DNA from: Siderastrea siderea
Taxonomy: Eukaryota > Cnidaria > Anthozoa > Scleractinia > Rhizangiidae
NCBI GenBank assembly: GCA_964030785.1
Contig: OZ034968.1
Location: 29,615,686-29,679,685 of the forward strand
Direction of reading: 5' to 3'
DNA length: 64,000 nucleotides
The position numbers and the translations under genes are program-made. The notes under the pieces are model-generated. The model did no database searches. It had not been told where the DNA came from and saw only the letters and a program-made list of their open reading frames with translations. Below are positions 38,051 through 47,942 of the stretch, one piece after another (within the stretch, counting starts at the first letter, position 1; every line of letters begins with the position of its first letter).

Positions 38051-38475
38051 ACCAGGAACCAAACTGCTACATAAAGGACAATGTTAAGTTATATAAAAGG
38101 TTGAAAGGTCATTATGCCTAACTGTAATTAAGGCTACGGGGAAAATTTTAAATAACGAAGAATGTAGCTCATATGATACATCTTATTCAAGCTTTGTCCC
38201 CTTTTCTGTCTTTTTGTTTTTTGGCGGGGACGTGACATACAGACGCACAAGTATCAGTCATTTATAGAAAAAATTATAATAATAATTAAGTATACGACAT
38301 ACTTACCTGGTATTACTATTTGTTGCTGGAATTAACCTCGATAGCCATTTTAAATTTTAAAAAGAAAAACATTAGTTCTTTTTGAGTGAGTGAAACTGTT
38401 GCACTGTGCTCCAGCGGTGAACACAAGGCTGGAGTCTGGGCACTAGCTGATTTCCCGCCGGTCAACGAAAACAAA

Positions 38476-41400
38476 ATGGAGGAATTTCTGCGCTGTGCAA
38501 AGGTACCTGTACAGTCTTTAGTTTTATTGCTTTATTTCTTTCTTTACTTAATGAAATATACAATCGATATCTTTGTATTCAACAGTGGTTCACAGACGAT
38601 TGAAAATAGAGAGTTAACAAAGAAGGGTTGATTACAGAGTGGGATTCTTGGCTTGCACGGCGGCCATGTTTAATCTCAAGTCGTGAACGTTTTCCAAAGT
38701 TGCAATCAGTTTCCAGTGGAGGGACATTTTGGTTTTCCTTCCATTGAGATAAAATATGGCCATTTTGCAAACTACCACTAATTTAGTTAATCTAAGTGAA
38801 AATTCTTGATCTTCCGTCTGTGATTCCAGGTCACAAGGCTAATGTTCTCAGATCTTCAAGCTGGAAGTGTATGACAATTTTGCAGACTCATGTAGGCTCG
38901 ATTTCCGCCGCTATCTCGAGTCCGGTCTTTGTTCCTCCCGTGAGTGCGGGCTCATTTTCCCGAACAGCGGCTGGTAATCTAAGACTCACGCTGAACGCGG
39001 AAAATTATAAAAAATTTTAGGCCTTGAGGATTAGATAAGCCTATTTGAAGATATAAGGCACAAATAATCATCTAGTCTCTAGGTTGGGTTTTATTGTCAG
39101 CTGAAGTCTGCAGTCTGCAAATATGTCGAAGGTTGCCGAATGTTGTGGTGCGAAGCTCGAAATCTCGGCACGATCTCGTTTGCTTGTTATTTAGGACTCA
39201 AGCGCGGCATAATTTTAGCGCTGTTCACTAGACTATTTTGGGTGGAAATTGAATTGAATTTTTCACGCTAATGGTTGATGAACAAGTAGTCCGGAATTAT
39301 GAGTCAGGCGGGAGAAACTGTCTTCGATGCGTGAGATCCACAGGTGTGAGACTCACGCATAATGTGTGAGAGTTGGCAGGTATAATGTTGATCTTACTAG
39401 AAGTCCCATAATAGTTTTTTGTGGAAGTGAGGATTCCAAGTGCCATTATGGTAAATGCAAACTGCCACGGCAGCGATATAGTAATATAGTAGTTGAGTTG
39501 GAGTTGAAGGTCCAGTGAAAACTTAAGAAGAGTTATTAAAAACCATCTCCCATTTGTATTACAGAGTCTCATACCAAATCATGGTCAGAAGGATATCCAA
39601 ATAGTGGGATCGTCGTATATTTAGTGGGATGAACTGGTAGAGGTGGGGCAAAGGGTCTCCTAAACCTGCCAACTCTCAATATGCCTTTGTCAGCCAAATC
39701 TAAGGTCGCATGTGTTCTGTTGGGATCAACCGTTTCAACCAATACCGGTTTTGGTTAACTGAGTTAAATTTCCTACATAGAACACTTTTTCAAGCGTTCT
39801 TGGTTGACACGAGGCTGTGATTGGGCATATGCAGACTTCAGCTTCTTCTGCCAAGGTTGGCTAGATGGCAAAAAGTCTGACTCTTTGCTTCGGTTGTGTT
39901 TCATAACTGTTAGAAGAGGTGGTTCTGCCAGATTGTGAATCCAACAAAGAATAGCAACATATTCGTTTTTGGAAAGGTGATGAGCCAACCAACTGAAAAC
40001 AGTTTTTTGCCAATGGAACGTGAAGAATCCTAACCAACCCAACCAACCAAAATCAGTTGATCCCAATAGAACACGGGCTAATTTTTATGCACAGAGACCA
40101 ATCTCTAATTTCCCATGAACTGGGTGAGCAGATGTGCAGGAAACCCTTCTGAGCAATTAGAGAAGAAAGAAAAAACCATGAGGATCATGTTAGCCAGTTA
40201 GCAGTTCTCCATTCTGTTGACCTTGTCATGAAACCTGTATCCGATGACATCTTTGAAAAACCAGGCTTCATCTCTCTCATTGTTCGGACGTCTTTGAAAC
40301 TGATTGACTATCCATGGAAGCCTTGGTACTCCAAGGGTGGAAATACATGTATTTCGCTCAGGTAGGTATCGGTAAAAATGTTTGAATATGGCAAAAATTG
40401 TCAAGTAGGACATTGGCTGATACAGGTGAAATCTCCTGATTGTAAGTTATCAATTTCAACAAAAAAGGTAGCTGGCTTGAAGTTTGCCAGACGTCATCTC
40501 TTTTTTGAAACCTTATACATTCTGACCTCTAGTAACTGGACACCCTTGAGTTAAGTGGTTCCAAGGGGAGGAAGGGAGGGAGGGAGGGAGGGCCAGTCCA
40601 TAAGCAGGGGTTCAACTGTTGTCATGTTGTAATCTCAAGGGATGCTCACTGGATATTTCTCTCTCTATTTTGGCATTAGGACTGCTTGAAGAATCTAGCT
40701 CAATTTAACGAGGTTCATGTTATTCTGGGCAATGAAGCTTGTGATCTTGACTCTATGGTCTCATCTCTCATCTATGCATTTTCCATTTTCAAGGTAACTA
40801 TCAGCAACATAAATCTAGCTAAGGTAGTTTCAGTTATCCATGGTAATATTTTGCTGTTATCTGATCACTATTAGCTGTTAGGTAGAGACCTTGATGAAGA
40901 AGGTCTTTGTCCAATCCATTGAGATGAACAAGATTGTTCAAGAAGCTGGGGCATTGCTTGATCCCCTTTCTTTCCCTGGTGGGTAGTAGCACCTGCTGCA
41001 TTCCAGCATTTCATAGGTTTTCTAGTGATTCACATAGACCCATTTTATACACCTGGGTAGAGAGACCATGTGGAGTAATGTTTCTTGGCTATGAGAATAA
41101 AATGTCATAGAGACCAGGCTTGAACCACTGATCTAATCTGCACTTTTGAATGCTGACTGGATGCTCCAACATTTGAGCTACTGCAGGGTTGTCAGAAAGT
41201 TTTGGAGTAGTCGGCTGAGTTTGTAAAGGACGTGCATGGCCATTTTTTTAACACTGTCATAATGAACTGCCAAGCAGAGTAGCCAGCCAATATAACAAAG
41301 TAGGGGGTGATTTTAGCCAGCAGCCGGTTTGTTCTGACAACCCTGCACTGACCGGGAGACTTGTTGCAAGCCAACTCACCTACTAATCCCCATTCATGAC

Positions 41401-44400
41401 AAACTGAAATTTACAGTTAAATATTTAATCGTGGTGAAATAATTATTGTGTCATTTCACCTTTCAAAGACACTGTCCCGCAGGCCACCAAGATCAGCAGC
41501 TGTTATTCCAGTGTTCAACATACCAAAGGAAGATTTCTGGCTGCGAACTGAAGCTGTGTTCCTGTTCAAGAGATTTCACCTTGATCCTGGTTTCTTTACA
41601 TTTGTAGAAGATATTGATTTGCAAATGTTGATGGAAGCAAAGAGACTGAAACTTGTTTTAGTGGATCACAACATCTTAGCTCAATCTCAGAAACACCTGG
41701 ATATTGTAGTCACTGAAATTTTAGGTGGGTTTGCTTGCATCTTTTTTAGATCTGTTTGTTCCCACTTCCTCTCATGTAAAGGGTCACCAGTCCTACGTTT
41801 AGTAATGGATGTGAGACACAAGAATGCCCCTAGCTTAATAATGAGAAAGAGGGGATAAAGTGTTGATTTTGCTCTTGAAATCCAACTGAAATTATAATTT
41901 CAAGTTAGCTATCCCTCTGCATACAGAATGTTTCTCATGTAAGAAAATCAACGTGGATCTTCATTCTTACATGGTAAACAGTCTGTTTGCAAAAAAGTTC
42001 TGAGCTAATTTCAGTCAATTTGTCCCTTACACCCCTTTTGCACCTTGCCCATCAAATTTTCAAGTTTGCCCAATTGAAACCACACCAATAGAGGGTGCAC
42101 TAGATTGGGCATCTTTTTTGTCATTTAATTTAACCCTTTAAGCCCTAACAGTGACAAAAATGAAATTTCTCTTTTATCACTACTTGTTCAAACAATCAAG
42201 TGATGAGAATAAAGAAAGTGATCACCAAGGATAAGATGTCTTGATATTTAGACAAATTCTCCTTACTAGTTCCATAAGAAATGTATGGAGAACAGTAAGG
42301 AGAATATGCATTTTTATATCAGGGCTTAAAGGGTTAAAGGTAACAGGCTTGATGCACTGTTGTGAACTTTAACCTCCCTCAAGTCTGTTCCAAGTTCAAA
42401 TCCTGGACTTGACACATTGCGGAGTTGAGTGTATTGTTGAATTTTTTCTTGCTTCTAGGATCTTCTGCGGGTTCTCAAGTTTTTCTCCCTAAAAAATCCA
42501 GTTTGATCTAGATGTAGATTGTCTGTATGAATATCACCTGATTGGGGGGGGGGGGGCAGGGGGTGATGGGAGTTTGTAATTGTGTAGTTCCAAAAAATAT
42601 CCCTATCCCCATGGAAGGCATTTGCCCCATGACCCCCACCCCACCCCACTCTTCGTGAAGCTCCAATTTAGCTTCATACATTACTTTTAATTTTTTAGCC
42701 TTTGAGAGCCCTACCCTGCCTGGAATTTCCAATCCCTTCTGTGGGGGAAGTATGGATAGTTTCTGAAACCACACATTTAGAGTTTGTAATTTTTATTGTG
42801 TCTTTTGATTGTTATTTGTTATACATTACTCTCTCTCTCTCTCTCTCTACTGTCTCTCTATTCTCTCCTTGCTCAGAGGGTTCTGGTTTTGTTTGTTTTT
42901 ATTTTCTTCTTCAAACATCAGCATCTGTGATTTAAGTGCCACTTGTGTTGATACCTTTTGACCTACGTATATGTAGGTCATGTTGTTTGTTTATTTATTT
43001 AGATGATTGTATTTATCTGTCCATTCATCCGTCCATTTCATTCATCAAATCATTCAATCATTCATTAATTAATTTATTTATTTACTCATTCTTTTATTTA
43101 TTTATGTTAACCATGTTTCAGACCATCATCAGGATCTGTGGCCAGCCAATTTAAAAGTTAATAAAACAATTGAACTAGTGGGATCTTGCTCCACACTTGT
43201 GGCAGAGAAGCTGTTGACACTGGATATCTTGGACAACCAAATGGCCAGCATCTTATTAGGAACAATACTTTTAGACACGGTTAACTTGGATCCCAGAGCT
43301 GGACGTACCACAGACAAAGACAAAGAAGTGGTCAGCAGACTGCAGGATAAGTACCCTGTGGCACTAGACGAACTATACAGAACACTCTGTGAAGGTTAGT
43401 TCATTTGACCTCCATGATTCTTGTCACTATGTTAATTTAATCTTGCTTTTCCTTCAGTTCCTTCACATGCAGCCTTCTGACACCCTGCACTGAGCCCAAA
43501 AGGATTGGAACTTTTTTACAACATTTCCATTCCTTGCTACCGGTTTAAACACGTATTAACCATCAAAAGAGGAGTGGAAAACATATGGAAATCATGTCAT
43601 TTTCATGGACAAGCTGGTTTTCCAGTGGGAAATCAAATGGAATGGTCCTTTTCACCGGAAATTCCTCTTTTCTCGTTTTTACTAAAATTATTCAAATGTC
43701 ACTGTGTCATTTGCATTGTCATGCTAGTGCCATGCTCCTTGATGAAACATGCAAATGTTAGTTTTTGGAGAAATTGTACTGTTCTATTTTGCAGTAAATT
43801 CTCACTGTTTTTTCCATACAAATGGCAAGCACCCTGGTATAGTTTTGGTATTTATCCTTTTTTATTGGTACTCATCCTTGCTCTGAGGGTTTGTCTGGGC
43901 AACCAATTTCCCTTCATCTTCAAAGACCAACATTTCTAAATTTCAATGTGATAGGGAATTCAAGGGTTGCAAGGTTTGTCAGTGGTTAGACTGACAACTA
44001 TTGAAAAGTCTCACCTTTGTTAGTCAAAGCCAAGTTATTTTTCATACCATTTCCTTAGTTATGAAAATCATCGGGTCGTGAAACACAGCAAATGAATTGT
44101 GAGACACAAGTCAAGTAGTTGTGAGAAGTATGCCATTTTCTGCTTGATTGGACTGACTGCCAAAAAAGGCTTTAAGAAAGTCTAGCAAATTTTACACCTT
44201 TTCTTTTTCTTTTGAACCAACAAGAACACTGAACTTGCTGTTGTTGATCTTTAAGAGGCATCACAAACTTACATTTTGATAAACTGTGTTGCTTTTAACA
44301 GCAAAATTTGATGTATCTGACCTTTCCACAAGGGACTTATTACGGAAAGACTACAAAGCCTTACCCAAAAACAGCAGTGAAAAGCCAAGTGTTGGCATCA

Positions 44401-44744
44401 GTTCTGTGAGTGGATTATCAATGAGTGAATTCTTCTCGAGAACACTGGTTCAACATCACATATCAGAATATTGTCAGGCGACTTCATTGGACGTGTTGGT
44501 AATAATGTTTGTTTATTTCCTGGATGGCTTTAATGAACCTCCCAGAAGGCAGCTTGCAGTATGTGGGCCACACAAAGATGCAAGGAGAAAAATTGCAGAG
44601 CATTTAAGCACTTCAGAGGAACTTAAATTGAAACAGTTTAGTGAATGTTACCAAAACTGTTTTGTTTATGATCAGGAGAATATCAAGGCAACAAGGAAGG
44701 TTGTGTTTCCTCTTGTAAATGACTTTGTTCAGAATAAACTCTGA
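38476..44744 (+). CDS. PRUNE1: PRUNE-type DHH phosphoesterase (exopolyphosphatase)
   Basis: Complete gene with exons 38476-38502, 40680-40793, 41469-41724, 43122-43394 and 44302-44744. The 1113 nt stay in frame and give 370 residues plus TGA. Seen: VILGNEACDLDS (DHH-family motif I, residues 23-34), LVLVDHNIL (110-117), EILDHHQD (130-137), VELVGSCSTLV-like IELVGSCSTLVAEK (149-162), GTILLDTVN (motif with Asp184), then a C-terminal DHHA2-type domain with FDVSDLSTRDLLRKDYK and NEPPRRQLAVCGPH. Known: vertebrate PRUNE1 hydrolyses short-chain polyphosphate and cyclic nucleotides in the cytosol and binds NME1. The start ATG is the first in a frame open upstream and gives the MEEFLRCAK N-terminus like vertebrate MEDYLQ. 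The protein lacks the roughly 80-residue disordered tail of human PRUNE1 (about 453 residues). Confidence 0.95.
39712..40074. mobile_element. MITE with GTGTTCTGTTGGGATCAAC termini
   Basis: GTGTTCTGTTGGGATCAAC at 39712-39730 and GTTGATCCCAATAGAACAC at 40056-40074 are inverted with one mismatch. The 363-bp element lies in PRUNE intron 1. A 97-codon frame on the - strand covers most of it but has no recognisable domain. Confidence 0.75.
40566..40592. repeat. (GGGA)n microsatellite
   Basis: Short tandem GGGA/GGAA units in PRUNE intron 1, about 90 bp before exon 40680. Confidence 0.8.
41182..41347. mobile_element. Small MITE with TGCAGGGTTGTCAGAA termini
   Basis: TGCAGGGTTGTCAGAA at 41182-41197 and TTCTGACAACCCTGCA at 41332-41347 are perfect 16-bp inverted repeats. 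The 166-bp element is in PRUNE intron 2 and non-coding. Confidence 0.8.
42134..42333. mobile_element. TTAA-flanked MITE, reference copy of the CCCTTTAAGCCC family
   Basis: TTAA at 42130-42133 and 42334-42337 flank a 200-bp element that begins CCCTTTAAGCCC and ends GGGCTTAAAGGG (perfect 12-bp inverted repeats). This is the piggyBac-type insertion pattern. Other copies in the window are at 5270, 25796, 34454, 35605, 45460 and 47749. It is in PRUNE intron 3. Confidence 0.8.
42537..42770. repeat. Fragment related to the 31449-33022 element
   Basis: The text CCTGGAATTTCCAATCCCTT then GTGGGGGAAGTATGGATAG.TTCTG parallels the right end of the 1.57-kb element (GAATTTCCAGCATGCC, GGGGAGGTGTGGATTTTTTC). 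A G run (42543-42554) and C-rich blocks match its subterminal composition. The homology is judged by eye. Confidence 0.4.
42829..42864. repeat. (CT)n microsatellite
   Basis: Uninterrupted CT dinucleotides followed by an imperfect tail, in PRUNE intron 3. Confidence 0.85.
44733..44738 (+). promoter_or_regulatory. PRUNE1: AATAAA overlapping the end of the PRUNE coding region
   Basis: The hexamer lies inside the final codons, four bases before the TGA stop at 44742. If used, cleavage would leave a 3' UTR of only 10-20 nt. The next canonical hexamer is at 45402, beyond a MITE. This could equally be chance in an Asn-Lys codon pair. Confidence 0.25.
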
Positions 44745-45034
44745 AGGTTTACTTAATGTACAATACAAACTTATCCTGCAAGGTTACCACAAGTGATTTC
44801 ATAATGAGCAATGATGTTATACAATATTGTCCTGCTATTATATTAAGGCAAGTTGTTTGAAACCCTGCTTGGATGCAAGTCTTTTCAGTGCTCAAAAAAC
44901 TGTTTCTCATCACTGCAACCATTGCAAAACAGCAGGTCTTGTTGAAGCAACTATCTCATAGTGCAGTTCAGAAAATCTTACATACTTTGATGGACAATCA
45001 AAGGTGGGGGGGGGGGAAGGGGGTTCTAACTGTC

Positions 45035-45357
45035 CAACCTTGTCCCCAGGGCCTTCTCCTCGTTCAAAATGGCGGTCGGAGAAACCCCTGGCCAAGGCTG
45101 CCAAAGTGGCCCAAAAAAGTTGTTAGAATTTCGTCAAGTAAACACGATGAAATGGCTTCGTTTCATTTGAACAACGCTTTCAGATTGCAAGAAAACAAAA
45201 AGGGTAGCCAGACGCTGGAAACAACCTCCAAAAAAGCCATTTCATAATGTGTCACGTGACAAAATACTCCACGATTCTTGGAGTATTTCAGCAGCCTTGG
45301 CCAGGGGTTTCTCCAACGGCCATTTTGAACAAGGAGAAGGCCCTGGGGACGAGGTTG
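45035..45357. mobile_element. Mutator-like MITE with perfect 9-bp target duplication
   Basis: The termini CAACCTTGTCCCCAGGGCC and GGCCCTGGGGACGAGGTTG start inverted repeats of roughly 70 bp that pass through AAAATGGCGGTCGGAGAAAC and its inverse. CTAACTGTC flanks the 323-bp element on both sides (45026-45034 and 45358-45366). A 9-bp duplication with long inverted repeats is characteristic of Mutator-like elements. Non-coding. A second copy is at 63614-63913. Confidence 0.85.
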
Positions 45358-45405
45358 CTAACTGTCCTGTTTCCTGTACCCCTTAACCCTTTTGGCTCTG
45401 AAATA

Positions 45406-45406
<1 letters not shown>

Positions 45407-45436
<30 letters not shown>
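45407..45436. repeat. (ACA)n microsatellite
   Basis: About ten CAA/ACA units, directly after an AATAAA and before a CCCTTTAAG-family MITE. Confidence 0.9.
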
Positions 45437-45459
45437 CATTTTATTTTGCCAAATCCGCT

Positions 45460-45640
45460 TAATGCATTCTCCTTACTGTTCTCCATACATTTCTTATGTA
45501 AGGAAAACTTGTCTAAATATCAAGACATCTTATCCTTGGTGATCACTTTCTTTATTCTCATCACTCAAGATTGTTTGAACAAGTAGTGATAACATAAAGA
45601 GAAATTTCATTTTCATCACTTTTACAGCTTAAAGGGTTTA
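45460..45640. mobile_element. CCCTTTAAG MITE family copy
   Basis: GCATTCTCCTTACTGTTCTC, TCAAGACATCTTATCCTTGG and TGATCACTTTCTTTATTCTC match the reverse complement of 42134-42333 in order. The right end is GCTTAAAGGGTTT; the left end is decayed. Confidence 0.7.
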
Positions 45641-45702
45641 TGCCATTCCCCGCCCCTTTTTGTTGGCTCATGCCTCTTTGTGATTTTTCTACTTAACAAT
45701 TA

Positions 45703-45990
45703 GATTATGAGCTCGAGATTTCTATCGCGTGATGGTTGATGAGGCCGAAGGCCGAATCAACTATCACGCATAGAAATCGAGAGCAAATAATCTAATTGTT
45801 TTAGAAAAATCTACTAGACATTCCAAACTTAACAGCAGACACTACATGTTTTTATTGAAAAATGATATAAATAGGTCACACCGCGTGCGGAAAACACTCT
45901 ACTCACTATCTACAACAGAATAGATAGTGAGTAGTGTAGCCAATCAGAGAACAGCATTAGTGTAGAACGCTAACAGATTTATACTAATGC
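45703..45990. mobile_element. Palindrome-bearing MITE, same family as 8472-9411, opposite orientation
   Basis: It begins with ATTAGATTATGAGCTCGAGA and a hairpin around GAGGCCGAAGGCCGAATC, continues through CAGCAGACACTACATG and ATTGAAAAATGATATA, and ends with the GATAGTGAGTAG hairpin and GAACGCTAACAGATTTATAC. The order is the reverse complement of the 8.5-kb copy. Confidence 0.75.
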
Positions 45991-46139
45991 AAAATATAAT
46001 CCAATGTTGGTTTTTTTTTTCTATTTCTCCCATTTCCTCCACCTTGGGAGTCCTACTTCCCCCCCCCCCCCCGTCTTTTCCCACCTCCTGTACACTTTCT
46101 CCCTCCCCCCTTTCTCCTAGGATCCCACCCAGCCTGCAC

Positions 46140-46465
46140 CCCTGGGGGTACTCCCCAAAAATTTTGGTAGGGGTGTGCAGCACACTTGTTGAAACACTTA
46201 CCCTATTAGTCCAAAAGATGTGATTTTCGTTATGCTATTTCAGAGGTCATGAAAAATTATGATAATAAAAATTAGCTTCCAGAACAGACCAGACCAGACC
46301 TAATTCCAGACCAGAATGCACAAACCTTGCCCTATTTCAGACCAAAATGATCAAAACATATACCTATATCAGACCAAAACGGCTTGAAAACCATACGCTT
46401 CCATACGTAACCATATGCACATACTTGTTTAGCTTATATAAGGGATGTCCCCTGGGCCTGTACCC
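46140..46465. repeat. GGGGGTACTCCC-type repeat with CCAGACCAGA units
   Basis: It opens at GGGGGTACTCCCC and contains several spaced AGACCA.A units (about 46286-46380) before ending at a C-rich tract at 46462-46482. It parallels the repeat at 36140-36540 in overall plan. Confidence 0.4.
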
Positions 46466-46500
46466 CCCCCCCCGCCCCCCCCCAATATTCCGGCTTAATT

Positions 46501-46690
46501 AACAAATAAAAAAGCCAAAACCGTGCTTTGTTCTGTGATAAAGCACGCAAGGAAGTGACGAGAGCACGAAAGAAGTGTAGGGTGAACACGAGCCGCAGGC
46601 GAGTGCTTCTCCCTACTTCTTGAGTGCTCTCGTCACTTCCTTAAGTGCTTTATCACAGAACAAAGCACGGTTTTGGCTTTTTTATTTGTT
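46501..46690. mobile_element. Near-perfect long palindromic MITE
   Basis: AACAAATAAAAAAGCCAAAA at 46501 is matched by TTTTGGCTTTTTTATTTGTT ending at 46690. The arms run about 80 bp inward to AGTGTAGGG versus CCCTACTT with very few mismatches, around a loop of about 28 nt. Such symmetry suggests a recent insertion or gene conversion between the arms. A further piece of the family may follow to about 46916. Confidence 0.8.
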
Positions 46691-47748
46691 TTATAATATA
46701 GCTTTGCTCATATTTGTAAAGAAACTGGCTTTTAATTGCAAGAAATCAAGTTTTTTTTCATAGCTTGCAAGCGCGCGCAAGAAAGGTTTTCAGTTTGCCA
46801 GCGCGCGCAGAATGGCGTCACAGGCTACTCCGTGCATCTGTACTCTGATAAAGCACGCTGTTTCAACCAATCAGAGCGCGCGTTATATCGAAACTTTATT
46901 ATAAAAATATTTATCTCATGCATATTGGCACCACAAATATTCCTGAAATAATTCCAGGAGGTATAATGTAAATTTAGATGGTCATTGAATCAACAATGCC
47001 TTTGCTTGCATTTTTAGGTTTTTGATACCTTTCTATTACCACATTAAAACTGCAACGAATCTTTTCTGACGGTAACTTTTAAGTTGTGTTTAAAAAGACA
47101 CGTGAAAAAAGAGAGTTTGAATTGAAGAAAAAGATTAAAAAAGGGAAAACTGACTTAACCGCTTGAGATTTTTTGTGACATTTTCATTAGTCAGAGCAAG
47201 CCTTAAAAGTTAAGACTTAAAAGTGTTGTTTTGTGTTTTTGTTTTCCAGAAATTGGAAACTTGCCACCCTTACGCTTAAACGGTGAGTGGGTATTTTTTC
47301 TTCTTTTAAAATCATTGTTTCCTTTCTAATTTGAAAGTTAGCATGATGAAGTTTTATTGTAAAATCTTAATCAAAGCCCCCCCCCCCTCCCCTGCCCCAA
47401 TTTAGTGGTGAGAAAATAACGTTTGTTTTAAACATTGGAAAAACTCAAAAGATCAATAGAAATGGCTATTGTGAGAATTGTAGAGAAGGGCAGATGGTCA
47501 AAAGTCAAAGCAACAAAACTTTATTCTCTTTTGGTCGACGCGAAAATCCAATCTAAGGGCCAGCGTTGGAAAAACGTGGTCTCTGTTGGCTACAACTATT
47601 ATTGGGTATCGTCGTACACACGAGTGTGTTACGTTTTCACATTCTGTCTTTCTCCGGCCTCATTGTTTCACTCGTTTGTCATTTCAGTCGAGTCCTCATT
47701 AGCCTGCGCGCAGACGTTTCCTATTTCCTTTGCTTTAACCCTTTAAAC

Positions 47749-47942
47749 TCTGATATCAGCTTGCACATTCTCCACACTGTTCTCCGTACATTTCCCATGG
47801 TACTAATAAGGAGAATTTGTTTGACAATCAATACCTTTTCTACTTGGTGATCATTTCCTGTATTCTCATGACCTTTATGTTTGACTAAGCAGTGTTATTT
47901 TAAGGAGAATTTAGATGCTGGTCACTCCTAGCGGTTAAAGGG
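47749..47942. mobile_element. TTAA-flanked CCCTTTAA MITE copy
   Basis: TTAA at 47745-47748 and 47943-47946 flank a 194-bp element that starts CCCTTTAAACTC and ends GCGGTTAAAGGG. Internal GCACATTCTCCACACTGTTC and GGTGATCATTTCCTGTATTC match the family. Confidence 0.75.

Larger units (their letters stand above)
34436..38475. other. Intergenic region between LHFPL2 and PRUNE
   Basis: About 4 kb without host coding exons. It is mostly repeat: two CCCTTTAAG-type MITEs (34454-34663, 35605-35796), a fold-back element (34672-35262), a GGGGGTACTCCC repeat (about 36140-36540) and a LINE 3' remnant (36540-38050). The 38060-38475 part is the probable PRUNE promoter and 5' UTR; no TATA box stands out. Confidence 0.55.

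Noticed and set aside
39773..40066. 97-codon frame on the - strand as a gene
   Set aside because: It is contained entirely in a 363-bp MITE in PRUNE intron 1 and has no domain I can name; it may be chance.
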